A stretch of DNA of 13,865 nucleotides from Cryomorphaceae bacterium (GTDB lineage: Bacteria > Bacteroidota > Bacteroidia > Flavobacteriales > Schleiferiaceae): NCBI GenBank assembly GCA_949547975.1, contig CATITW010000320.1, positions 1 to 13,865 of the forward strand. The letters are read 5' to 3'. Position numbers and translations under genes: made by a program. Shown here in pieces: positions 1 to 6,550 of the stretch. Position 1 is the first letter of the stretch; the number at the start of each line of letters is the position of its first letter. The notes under the pieces are model-generated. The model ran no database searches. It saw only the letters and a program-made list of their open reading frames with translations, and was not told the origin of the DNA.

Positions 1-299
1 AAGGGGTCCCCGATAACGAAGGTTTTTCCGTCGACGTGGATTTGTGCTCCAGATTCGAGTTGGCGCAATTCGAGCGCATTAAAATCCAGGTACTTTTTGG
101 CTAAGGGGTAGGCACTGAGCAGGACTTGGAAGCCGATGTCTAGATCGTGGCCGTCGACGTGAACGGTCCTTACGCGACCGCCTACGGCGTCAGACTGCTC
201 GATGATGGTCGGGTGGTAGCCCGCTTGTTCTAATTCATAAGCGGCGATTAGGCCGCTGATACCGGCTCCGATGATGTAGACTGACTTCTTGTGTTCCAT
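1..299 (-). CDS. FAD-dependent amine oxidase/protoporphyrinogen-oxidase-like protein, N-terminal part (cut by window edge)
   Basis: Only the first 99 codons are in the window; the gene continues past base 1. The start is the ATG read from 299, 10 bases after the stop of the ACR3 gene. The protein opens with a short strand followed by the dinucleotide-binding motif GAGISG (residues 11-16), an acidic residue at the end of the second strand (TIIEQ, E34) that would bind the FAD ribose, and GGRVRT (40-45). This is the standard FAD-binding start of amine-oxidase-fold flavoenzymes. DIGFQVLLSAYP (about 54-65) resembles the Bacteroidota NAD(P)/FAD-dependent oxidoreductases of this group. No signal peptide is seen, so it is probably cytoplasmic. 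Close spacing suggests co-transcription with the arsenic genes, but a direct role in arsenic metabolism is not shown. Substrate unknown. Confidence 0.8.
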   Translation of the reverse strand, partial: MEHKKSVYIIGAGISGLIAAYELEQAGYHPTIIEQSDAVGGRVRTVHVDGHDLDIGFQVLLSAYPLAKKYLDFNALELRQLESGAQIHVDGKTFVIGDP

Positions 300-309
300 A
301 GCGGCAAAA

Positions 310-1356
310 TTAATCTACGTGGGGCGAATAATATTTTTTACGAAGCCAAAATGATACACGGACGAGTAAGATGAGTGCGGGGACTTCGACGAGCGGTCCG
401 ATGACACCGGTGAATGCTTGACCGGAGTTTAGTCCGAAAACGGCGATGGCCACTGCGATGGCGAGCTCAAAGTTGTTGCCGGCTGCGGTAAAGGCGATGG
501 CGGCGTTCTTATCGTAATTGGCCCCAACAGCTTTACTGATGAAAAATCCGATGAGGAACATGACGGTGAAGTAGATCAGCAGTGGGATGGCGATGCGTAT
601 CACGTCCAAAGGGATTTGAACGATGAGTTCGCCCTTGAGTGAGAACATCACTAAGATGGTGAACAGTAGGGCAATCAAGGTCATGGGGGAGATGGTAGGA
701 AGAAAGGTGTTGCGGTACCATGCTTCACCTTTGAGTCGTACCAGGAGTAATCGGCTGAGGATACCAGCGAGGAAGGGAATGCCTAAATAGATGGCTACGC
801 TTTCTGCGATGGTGGTGATGGAGATGTCGACGATGGCGCCCTCGAACCCGAAATAGGGAGGGAGTACGGTGATAAATAGCCATGCGTAAAAGCTGTAGGC
901 GAAGACTTGGAATATGCTATTCAGCGCAACGAGTCCAGCGCCATACTCACTGCTGCCTTCTGCGAGATCGTTCCAAACGAGGACCATGGCGATGCAACGT
1001 GCCAGTCCGATGAGAATCAGCCCCACCATGTATTCTGGGTAGTCTTGCAGGAAAACGAGCGCAAGTATGAACATAAGCACAGGGCCGATGACCCAGTTCA
1101 GCACAAGCGAAATAGAAAGCACTTTTACGTTTCTGAACACTTTTGGCAGCAGTTTATAGTCCACTTTAGCGAGGGGCGGGTACATCATAAGGATGAGCCC
1201 TATCGCGATGGGAATGTTGGTGCTTCCAGAACTGAATGAATCTATGAATCCGGCGCTGGAAGGGATGAAGTAGCCAATCCCCACACCGATCGCCATGGCG
1301 AGGAAAATCCACAGGGTGAGGTAGCGATCGAGGAAGCTTAATTTCTTCGTGCTCAT
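310..1356 (-). CDS. acr3: ACR3-family arsenite efflux permease
   Basis: This 348-residue polytopic inner-membrane protein should export As(III), driven by the proton motive force. It has about ten hydrophobic segments, and its length is normal for ACR3. Two residues known to be needed in studied ACR3 proteins are present: the cysteine in GLARCIAMV (C121) and the glutamate in [11 protein letters not shown] (E297). Their spacing equals that of Cys129/Glu305 in the Alkaliphilus protein. [10 protein letters not shown] (319-328) is another family hallmark. The start codon overlaps the stop of the upstream arsenate reductase by one base (TAATG), so translation is probably coupled. The product of the two upstream reductases is this pump's substrate, which gives a complete reduce-and-export route. 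Family assignment is secure. Confidence 0.96.
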   Translation of the reverse strand: MSTKKLSFLDRYLTLWIFLAMAIGVGIGYFIPSSAGFIDSFSSGSTNIPIAIGLILMMYPPLAKVDYKLLPKVFRNVKVLSISLVLNWVIGPVLMFILALVFLQDYPEYMVGLILIGLARCIAMVLVWNDLAEGSSEYGAGLVALNSIFQVFAYSFYAWLFITVLPPYFGFEGAIVDISITTIAESVAIYLGIPFLAGILSRLLLVRLKGEAWYRNTFLPTISPMTLIALLFTILVMFSLKGELIVQIPLDVIRIAIPLLIYFTVMFLIGFFISKAVGANYDKNAAIAFTAAGNNFELAIAVAIAVFGLNSGQAFTGVIGPLVEVPALILLVRVSFWLRKKYYSPHVD

Positions 1357-2078
1357 TACTTCGCCCTTTCTTTTTGAGCCACACTTTGGTCCTTGATGTA
1401 GCTGGTGAGGAAGAGCATTTCAGTGCCGATCAAGGTTACCGTTTCATCGTATTTCTTTCGCTCAGAAGGTGTATTGTCAAAGTATCTCGGATCATTATAT
1501 GGTATGGCGAAACGACCGACAGCGCCATCTACTGCTGGGCACGATTTATCGGCATCGGAGCACACCATGACTGCGACGAAATTTGACTTTGGGTTCGATT
1601 CATGGGTGTAGACTTTGGACATCATGTTCCAAATAGGGAATTTTTTTGGGGTGATGGAAACTACGGGGTTCTTCTGTGCAGGATCAACATCCACGGTAAA
1701 CCCGGCGCGCTGAACTGCGGCGATGGCCTTTGGGTTAAACGCAGTAGCTTCTGTTCCTCCGGAGAAGGATTCGAACTGAGGCAATCCAAAATAGTACAGG
1801 CCGTATTTAAACCACAGATCAGCCAAGTGACTTCTTCGTGAATTATGGGTACAGACAAACAATGCGTTAAAGGTGCCTTGCTGCTGGGCTTGTTCGAACA
1901 TAAAATCGCCCAGTTCCTCTAGCTCCGCTCGTCTTTCTGTAGAAATACCGTCGAAACCCGAGATGAGCTTTTCGGTTGTTGTCTCCAATTCTGGATTGAT
2001 GGCTAACGCTGCATTTTGTGCTGAAAGCGTACTTCCTACTATCGTAAGGGCGAGTACTGCAAGTGATTTGATTGTCAT
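1356..2078 (-). CDS. Exported arsenate reductase-like protein (low-molecular-weight phosphatase fold, thiol type) with signal peptide
   Basis: The 240-residue protein has the anion-binding P-loop CTHNSRRS (nucleophile C76), the redox pair in CSDADKSCP (C173 and C180, spaced seven apart as Cys82/Cys89 of thioredoxin-coupled ArsC), and a likely general-acid Asp in NDP (D196). All catalytic parts of an ArsC-type arsenate reductase are therefore present. Unusually, residues 1-26 look like a Sec signal peptide: a Lys, then a hydrophobic run, then STLSA followed by Gln. From about residue 29 it aligns with the N-terminus of the neighbouring cytoplasmic paralogue, so the signal is an addition rather than a misplaced start. 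The gene starts two bases after the paralogue's stop, within the operon. The expected location is the periplasm, where reduced thioredoxin is absent, so the electron donor and true substrate are uncertain. A phosphatase-like or arsenate-binding role is an alternative. Confidence 0.85.
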   Translation of the reverse strand: MTIKSLAVLALTIVGSTLSAQNAALAINPELETTTEKLISGFDGISTERRAELEELGDFMFEQAQQQGTFNALFVCTHNSRRSHLADLWFKYGLYYFGLPQFESFSGGTEATAFNPKAIAAVQRAGFTVDVDPAQKNPVVSITPKKFPIWNMMSKVYTHESNPKSNFVAVMVCSDADKSCPAVDGAVGRFAIPYNDPRYFDNTPSERKKYDETVTLIGTEMLFLTSYIKDQSVAQKERAK

Positions 2079-2080
2079 TG

Positions 2081-2701
2081 TTATTGGTTTTTTATTTGAG
2101 AGAAAACATATAATAATTCGCTAGCGATTTGCATCGATCTTTGGTCGTACATCGCGCCTTCTTCAGGAGTGTCATCAAAGGCTTTTGGGTCTTCGTAGCG
2201 AACGGGTATTCTTTGCTCCGTGCCTGGAATAAAGGGACAATTTTCGTCTGCATGCGAACAGGTCATTACCGCTGCAAACTGATCTGCCTCGTTGATAGGG
2301 TCATCAAAGAGCTTGGAAAACGCGATGACGGGTGCTGCGTCCTCGGCAAAATAGGTGGTGTAGCGCGGGTTCTCTCCAAGGCTGGCTTCGATGCGAAATC
2401 CGCTGCGCTGGATGGATGCAACGGCACGTTCATTAAATGCGGTGACTTCAACGCCCCCGGAGTAGCATTGGGCTGGAATGCCGTGCACGTAAGCTGCGGT
2501 TTGTGCCCAGATCTGCGAGAATTGGCTTCTGCGGGAGTTGTGGGTACAAATGAAATTTAAATGCGCTATTTCGCCCAGGTCTCGTTTGCCTTGTATGTAG
2601 TCGATCAATGGTTGTAATACGGCCTTGCGTTCCTGGGAAATGGATTGTGATTGGGCCTCTTGAATGGTGCTTAAGAGCTCTGGATACAATGTGTTAGACA
2701 T
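2081..2701 (-). CDS. arsC: Cytoplasmic arsenate reductase, thioredoxin-type (LMW phosphatase fold)
   Basis: This 206-residue protein should reduce arsenate to arsenite by a cysteine relay. It carries the P-loop CTHNSRRS (C52), the second and third redox cysteines in CSHADENCP (C148, C155) and a likely general acid at D171 in EDP. This matches the Staphylococcus/Bacillus ArsC triad, but the protein is longer because of a roughly 45-residue helical N-terminal extension, which is common in Bacteroidota homologues. No signal peptide is present, so it acts in the cytoplasm, presumably with thioredoxin. It is the second gene of the operon, 30 bases after arsR, and directly precedes its exported paralogue. 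A protein-tyrosine-phosphatase activity cannot be excluded, but the three cysteines and the ACR3 neighbour favour arsenate reduction. Confidence 0.92.
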   Translation of the reverse strand: MSNTLYPELLSTIQEAQSQSISQERKAVLQPLIDYIQGKRDLGEIAHLNFICTHNSRRSQFSQIWAQTAAYVHGIPAQCYSGGVEVTAFNERAVASIQRSGFRIEASLGENPRYTTYFAEDAAPVIAFSKLFDDPINEADQFAAVMTCSHADENCPFIPGTEQRIPVRYEDPKAFDDTPEEGAMYDQRSMQIASELLYVFSQIKNQ

Positions 2702-2730
2702 GATTTTTTAGTTAGCTGTGACCAATTTTT

Positions 2731-3066
2731 TTAGCAACATTCATCCTTGTCAGTAGGAGAGTACTGGTCGAACAACACAGAGAATTGGTCACGGATCATC
2801 GACCAATTTTTTGCATTAATGCAGTAACTCACCTTGGAGCCGTCGATGGTGCCTTGAATGATTCCGATCTCTTTGAGCTCCCTTAAATGCTGGCTGATCG
2901 TCGCTTGTGCAAGTCCTAATTCCTGAACTAAATCGCCGTTAATACACGCGTTCGACTTCAAAAGATACTCAATGATCGCTACACGTGCAGGGTGCGCAAT
3001 GGCCTTCGCATAGCGCGCGATGTCGTTTTGTTTCTCCGAGAATAGATCAGATTTAGTGACTCCCAT
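2731..3066 (-). CDS. arsR: ArsR/SmtB-family metalloid-responsive repressor
   Basis: This 111-residue winged-helix protein should repress the operon until As(III) or Sb(III) binds. The helix-turn-helix spans roughly residues 43-68 (DLVQELGLAQATISQHLREL), followed by the wing around GSKVSYCI. It is the first gene of the minus-strand operon, 30 bases ahead of arsC, as expected for an autoregulated repressor. The classic ELCVCDL metal-binding box of plasmid ArsR is missing. The cysteines are instead C41 (just before the recognition region), C82 and a C-terminal pair C110-C111, the arrangement I associate with Bacteroidota ArsR proteins. These could form an alternative three-coordinate As(III) site. 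The start is the only ATG giving the full N-terminal helix. A putative operator lies 17-32 bases upstream of the start codon. Confidence 0.93.
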   Translation of the reverse strand: MGVTKSDLFSEKQNDIARYAKAIAHPARVAIIEYLLKSNACINGDLVQELGLAQATISQHLRELKEIGIIQGTIDGSKVSYCINAKNWSMIRDQFSVLFDQYSPTDKDECC

Positions 3067-3082
3067 AATACGTCTTCGTTAG

Positions 3083-3098
3083 ATTGCAATATTACGAT
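3083..3098 (-). promoter_or_regulatory. Putative ArsR operator overlapping a -7 element
   Basis: Plus strand reads ATTGCAATATTACGAT, an imperfect 16-base palindrome in which six of eight positions of the two halves match. It lies 17-32 bases upstream of the arsR start codon. On the minus strand it contains TAATATTG (3094-3087), one mismatch from the Bacteroidota -7 consensus TAnnTTTG. A repressor bound here would block the promoter. No convincing -33 element was seen. Inference from position and symmetry only. Confidence 0.45.
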
Positions 3099-3177
3099 GA
3101 ATAAGCTTCTGACCACTGAAGAAATTGAAAAAAAAAATCTCTCTGTCCCGAAATTTAGATTCGTGAAATGTGTCCGC

Positions 3178-3855
3178 TTAATTCAAAGGTATTGCGCAAC
3201 TAAAGTCGAACAGATTCACATTCAGTAACTCAAAGCCGTTACGTGGCCGGCCGTATTCCCATGTTGATCGTATGTCGATGTAGCCTGCTGCGATAGCGAC
3301 AGGGATGAAGTTGATGTATGCTTTATTCTTGAAGTTATATCTATAGCCAATTCCCACCCGAATTCCCGTAAATAGTCCGAATCGCTTTTCATCTAGCGGT
3401 ATGTCTTCGAAATAATCCCAAGTGTGTAAAGTATGTATTCTTTGATCACCGAATCCTCCCATTACCCCTATCTGATAAAAGAGATTGTGCGGTTTGTCAC
3501 CACCGCTCTGGTTACGATTTCTTCCGTACCAAGCCATCAAATTTTTATCGTAATTGGCTTCTAAATAGTAAACGTGGGCTGTTCCGTTCCAATCCCCCGA
3601 GTCTTGAACGGGAATGATATAGATATCGCCTTGGCCGTAATTACCCTTAACACTCCAGCGCTGGTCTGGTGCAGAAGGATTGTGCCATTCCAAACCTAGC
3701 GCTCCTTCAAAAAGAGCAAAAGACATGGGGCCAAACGAAATACTAGGGTCTAATAAGATATGGTAGTTCAGTTTTGGGGCCGTGTCGGATTCTTGTGCTT
3801 TAAGTAGGTGAGTGAACATCAAAGCGCTGAGTACAGCTACGATTTTTAGTTTCAT
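3178..3855 (-). CDS. Secreted beta-barrel-like outer-membrane protein, unknown function
   Basis: The 225-residue product begins with a good Sec signal peptide (MKLKIVAVLSALMFTHLLKA, then Gln), which decides the start at 3855 over an in-frame ATG 12 codons upstream. The mature part is rich in aromatic and glycine residues in alternating patterns (for example FTGIRVGIGYRYNF, AYINFIPVAIAAGYIDI). This fits a small outer-membrane beta-barrel of perhaps eight strands, but I recognise no family. It is on the same strand as the arsenic operon and upstream of it, separated by 111 bases that hold the arsR promoter, so it is probably an independent unit. The 3067-3177 gap also contains a run of ten A (3128-3137, so T10 on the minus strand) after a weak CGAA/TTCG hairpin (3149-3163). 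This could be a poor terminator for the gene. Confidence 0.72.
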   Translation of the reverse strand: MKLKIVAVLSALMFTHLLKAQESDTAPKLNYHILLDPSISFGPMSFALFEGALGLEWHNPSAPDQRWSVKGNYGQGDIYIIPVQDSGDWNGTAHVYYLEANYDKNLMAWYGRNRNQSGGDKPHNLFYQIGVMGGFGDQRIHTLHTWDYFEDIPLDEKRFGLFTGIRVGIGYRYNFKNKAYINFIPVAIAAGYIDIRSTWEYGRPRNGFELLNVNLFDFSCAIPLN

Positions 3856-4091
3856 TGGTAGGATTAGATTTGATGGATCAATATAGTCCAAATACGAGAG
3901 AGGTATATTACCATTTGCTTTGCAGGGTGTTCCTTGCAGTGAATAGTTTGTGTACGGTAAATACTGTACATGGCTTGCGCGATTGCCGGAAAGACGGTAA
4001 ACCCATTCAATGCCCTATTTTACTTACCTTTAGCTAACCGAATCATTTATGAGTGACATTAGAATACCTTGCGGGCAGTCAAGGGGTCGTA

Positions 4092-4114
4092 GGTTCGAAT
4101 CCCTCTCTCTCCGC
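4092..4114 (+). repeat. tRNA 3'-end-like repeat, copy A
   Basis: GGTTCGAAT followed by CCCTCTCTCTCCGC looks exactly like the T-loop, 3' T-stem strand, 3' acceptor strand (TCTCTCC) and discriminator base of a bacterial serine tRNA. The sequence before it (GTA at 4089-4091) does not pair as the 5' T-stem strand, and no 5' acceptor strand occurs upstream. It is therefore a tail fragment and not a functional tRNA. Such tails are typical att-site scars of integrative elements. Confidence 0.6.
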
Positions 4115-4200
4115 GGGCAATTTCATTAAATTGCGTCGACCTGCGCGGTCCAAATACTCAAAAACACTTGTATTGCGTTGAATTTCTGCGAGTTGCGTCA

Positions 4201-4241
4201 AGGTTCGATTCCTTTCCAAAGAGCCTCTCTCTCCGCTGCAC
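4201..4241 (+). repeat. tRNA 3'-end-like repeat, copy B (interrupted)
   Basis: AGGTTCGATTCC (4201-4212) is followed, after about 11 extra bases, by CCTCTCTCTCCGCTGCAC (4224-4241). The two parts match the T-loop and acceptor end of copy A with an insertion between them. The last 18 bases match copy C at 6285-6302 with a single mismatch, including the flanking CTGCAC. The copy B-copy C pair could therefore mark the ends of the roughly 2-kb segment holding the two lipoprotein genes. Confidence 0.5.
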
Positions 4242-4342
4242 CGTGAGACATAGGAACCGAGCTTTTCATCAGACGCTGACCAGGACGTTAACCGAAGAAA
4301 CTCTATTTACTGATGTGAAAGAGTTCCTTAAAAAATCACTAC

Positions 4343-4714
4343 CTAAAAAAGCGAATCTTTTACGCGAAGCCTGTATCCATAAAAGTAATACGGACTGTCG
4401 AAGTAACTATAATGCTGCAATTCAAGAAGGTTGATGTCAAATGAAGATTCAATCGTGTCTTGCCCTTGTATTGAAAAGAGTTTAAAATCATATTCCGAAT
4501 GAAAGTCTTCAGGAATGACATGAGTGTCTGTCCGACGAATCTCTATTTCAGTTTCATCTACTTCTAAGTAAATAACAGTGTCCTTCGAACCATAGGTAGA
4601 CTCAAAGAATATAGGGTGTGATGACCAGTTGTTAACAACTACAGAATGCTCACTAGAATAGAACGTATCGCATGAAACTAATGCAAAAGCGAAAAGAAAA
4701 AGTAGTTTTTTCAT
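4343..4714 (-). CDS. Small lipoprotein, unknown function, coupled to the gene upstream
   Basis: The 123-residue protein has a lipoprotein signal (MKKLLFLFAFALVSCD, acylated C15), so it should be anchored in the cell envelope. The mature part is acidic and beta-rich (VIYLEVDETEIEIRR) with an aromatic-rich C-terminus (SYFDSPYYFYGYRL). No family is recognised. Its ATG overlaps the TGA of the upstream gene (ATGA), which implies translational coupling and a shared role with that DUF6973-like lipoprotein. A partner, chaperone or immunity-type function is conceivable by analogy with small genes downstream of toxin-like enzymes, but nothing in the sequence proves it. Confidence 0.7.
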   Translation of the reverse strand: MKKLLFLFAFALVSCDTFYSSEHSVVVNNWSSHPIFFESTYGSKDTVIYLEVDETEIEIRRTDTHVIPEDFHSEYDFKLFSIQGQDTIESSFDINLLELQHYSYFDSPYYFYGYRLRVKDSLF

Positions 4715-5796
4715 GGTCTGATGTAGATGTAACGGTATTTACTAAAGTTGGTTTTCCTATCGTCTTCAATATCAGAACAAGTCTTAATCATAGAAAAAGT
4801 CCCATTTAAAGCATCCCATTGCGTCCAATCTCCATCTACGTAAATGGAATTCTGATAGAATTCTGTGTAGTCATGAATGTTTTTGCACCATTTTTTCCAT
4901 TGCCAAGGATTGGTGCTAGAAACTTGTCTAAACTGATGATACTTCTTGGCTCTGCCAATTAGATTATTATGAAAATCCATATTCTTTGACGCACAGTTGT
5001 TTCCTGATTTTTGCTCATGAGCCCAACCTACGAACCAAGCTGTTGTTTTTCCACAGTATCTTCTAGTTAGCATTTGCCAAGTGATATGACGGTAGGCATC
5101 TCTTATTGTTTCTCCTCCTGCCAAATTCTTGTAGTAATTGTCGGCACGATCTTCAGCTCTATTTGCACATTGGAGCACTCTAAATGCGGTCCATGCAACG
5201 GTGACTCCGCTAGCAATACCTATGGGAGAGAATATGGCTTGTGTTAAAGTTAGTTGGGCTTTACCTGACCCTTGGACACCTAATATATCTTCAAGGTCTG
5301 CAGGATTGCCTTGAGCAAACCCTTGTGCAAGGGTTTCATAATCATGCCATAATATACTCTCAGTAGAATCTAAGGCCAGAATATTAGCTTCCATATTATG
5401 TGTTGGAATGGTATCAGATTCTACAAACTCCATAGTGTCGACATATGTAGGCGCAGCAGCAATTGCAGCTAACAAAAGAGAGTCTGAGTCTGCTATAACT
5501 CCTACATAGGCATCACCAGGATATAGGTCGATTAGTCTAGACTCCAGGTGTGCAATATATCCAGAGTTTTGGATTAGTTGTGCTTTTGTCACAAGAGTAG
5601 GATTAGAAAGTATGTATTCTCTGTGTATAACATGAATAGCACTCGCATGAAACAATGGAACATTTAAATCGTCCAGAACATCGTTATCTGTGTTAATCAC
5701 AACATTTAAATCAGCGTCAATAGGGACGTCTTTCTTACACGAAGAACAAAAGGATAACAGTAAAAGCGCTGCTGAAAAGGTCTTTGCTAAGTTCAT
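4711..5796 (-). CDS. Lipoprotein with a DAYRH/AHE/MDxHNN domain (DUF6973-like)
   Basis: This 361-residue protein starts with a lipoprotein signal (LLLLSFCSSCKKD, C20 the likely lipidated residue). Residues 30-200 are acidic and unrecognised, with a weak hydrophobic stretch near 186-205. The conserved part is at about 228-290: DAYRH (233-237), WAHE (258-261), MDFHNN (273-278) and GR (281-282). From memory this spacing of D-A-[FY]-R-H, A-H-E and M-D-x-H-N-N-x-x-G-R is that of DUF6973, seen in secreted and toxin-like proteins of Firmicutes and Bacteroidota. The invariant His, Asp, Glu and Asn residues suggest an enzyme active site, function unproven. Several cysteines (C210, C248, C268, C304, C340) could form disulfides after export. 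It overlaps the small lipoprotein gene by ATGA. The local base composition is visibly more AT-rich than the arsenic operon, which hints at transfer. Confidence 0.72.
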   Translation of the reverse strand: MNLAKTFSAALLLLSFCSSCKKDVPIDADLNVVINTDNDVLDDLNVPLFHASAIHVIHREYILSNPTLVTKAQLIQNSGYIAHLESRLIDLYPGDAYVGVIADSDSLLLAAIAAAPTYVDTMEFVESDTIPTHNMEANILALDSTESILWHDYETLAQGFAQGNPADLEDILGVQGSGKAQLTLTQAIFSPIGIASGVTVAWTAFRVLQCANRAEDRADNYYKNLAGGETIRDAYRHITWQMLTRRYCGKTTAWFVGWAHEQKSGNNCASKNMDFHNNLIGRAKKYHQFRQVSSTNPWQWKKWCKNIHDYTEFYQNSIYVDGDWTQWDALNGTFSMIKTCSDIEDDRKTNFSKYRYIYIRP

Positions 5797-6274
5797 ATTT
5801 GAATGGTTGCTAAATGAAAATTAAAGCTACGACAATATTTATTAGGATTCACTAATTAACCTCGATTCCGCAAGTCTAGGTATGCCTCGTTTTTCATCAA
5901 TGTGAAGATAGCTTAAAATGGCCTAGTTCGCACGATCCACTTTGATCGTCAACTTCATTCATCGTATTTATTGATCCTCGAACAACTTTTTCATTTCATG
6001 AATATAGCGAAATCCCTTGTTATAATTGATGATTTCTAACTTGACAGAACCTCTGGCGGTTCTGCAAGCCGGGTTCGAGACTATTCGAACTAAAATGATT
6101 GTCTGAAGAACGAGCTTTTAGAGAATCGAACCTTCGGGTGAAATCCTTTATATTCGCCTTGTTAAGTCAAGCAATTGGGCGAAATGCCCTCCGCGACCGA
6201 TTGGGTTGCTTAGCGGGTTCACTTAGCGAAAAGAGTTCTCATAAATAACTGATTTTAAGCATATTGGAGCGTTA

Positions 6275-6302
6275 GGTTCATTCCCCTCTCTCTCCACTGC
6301 AC
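6275..6302 (+). repeat. tRNA 3'-end-like repeat, copy C
   Basis: GGTTCATTCC followed by CCTCTCTCTCCACTGCAC repeats the T-loop and acceptor-end pattern of copies A and B in the same orientation. Its last 18 bases differ from copy B by one base (A for G at 6296). There is no tRNA body upstream. Confidence 0.5.
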
Positions 6303-6495
6303 AACAATGTATATGATCCATTTAAAAGTTATGGCCACTTTGAGGAGATAATCAGGTTTTGGTGATAACTCCTAATTATCCACAAAGCCTTAACTAGCTT
6401 TTACTTTGACGTATCTTGAATAAGTCCGAAACAGAAAGCCCGTTAACGGATCATATACCAAACTTGTACGCAAGCTAAAAGGAAGCCAACCGCAC

Positions 6496-6529
6496 AAAAG
6501 CAAAGAGTGCTATCGCACACATTGCTTTT
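6496..6529 (-). terminator. Rho-independent terminator-like hairpin after the AraC gene
   Basis: AAAAGCAA (6496-6503) pairs with TTGCTTTT (6522-6529). Inside, GTGC (6507-6510) pairs with GCAC (6515-6518) around a TATC loop, with an AGA/ACA internal bulge. The AraC-family gene ends 22 bases away on the minus strand. The T-run is longer on the plus strand (six T), so the structure could work in both directions. Confidence 0.55.
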
Positions 6530-6550
6530 TTACCAACGCTCCAAAGAGTA

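Larger units (their letters stand above)
3856..4342. other. Gene-free stretch with tRNA-tail relics
   Basis: No credible gene was found in these 487 bases. The only open frame of note (plus strand, from about 4168) has no start context or recognisable product and crosses a tRNA-tail repeat. The stretch contains two degenerate tRNA 3'-end-like sequences (4092-4114 and 4201-4241). The right-hand end is the 3' flank of the small lipoprotein gene; no strong terminator hairpin was seen there. Confidence 0.6.
6264..6544. repeat. 10-bp perfect inverted repeat bracketing copy C and the AraC terminator
   Basis: TTGGAGCGTT (6264-6273) and AACGCTCCAA (6535-6544) are exact reverse complements 261 bases apart. 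Pairing can extend by GGT/ACC with a one-base bulge. The right copy lies just outside the AraC stop codon and the left copy directly abuts tRNA-tail copy C. They may be ends of a small decayed element or a chance match. Confidence 0.35.
5797..6550. other. 754-base gene-free stretch with hairpins and a tRNA-tail repeat
   Basis: No coding region is supported on either strand. Contents seen: a 7-bp hairpin CAGAACC/GGTTCTG (6045-6064), a 6-bp hairpin GTTCGA/TCGAAC (6073-6090) in a tRNA-T-loop-like context (GGGTTCGA), a short direct repeat CTTAGCG (in CTTAGCGGGTTCACTTAGCG), tRNA-tail copy C (6275-6302), a 10-bp inverted repeat pair (6264-6273 with 6535-6544) and a terminator-like hairpin (6496-6529). 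The region looks like mosaic, partly decayed junction DNA rather than an ordinary intergenic spacer. Confidence 0.6.

Noticed and set aside
2129..2560. Plus-strand open frame of 143 codons inside the arsC region
   Set aside because: It lies antisense to arsC, whose protein has clear catalytic motifs; the antisense translation has no recognisable domain.
4040..4114. Possible complete tRNA gene ending at copy A
   Set aside because: The 3' half looks right, but the 5' T-stem strand does not pair and no matching 5' acceptor strand (GGAGAGA), D-arm or anticodon arm was found upstream.
4168..4434. Plus-strand open frame of 88 codons near the tRNA-tail repeats
   Set aside because: It crosses tail copy B and the 3' end of the small lipoprotein gene, and the product looks like random translation of repeat DNA.
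6265..6545. Integron attC site or cassette (GTTAGGT fits the GTTRRRY core; ACCAAC resembles RYYYAAC)
   Set aside because: The two cores are in the wrong order for one attC, there is no inner L-box pairing or cassette gene, and no IntI is present.
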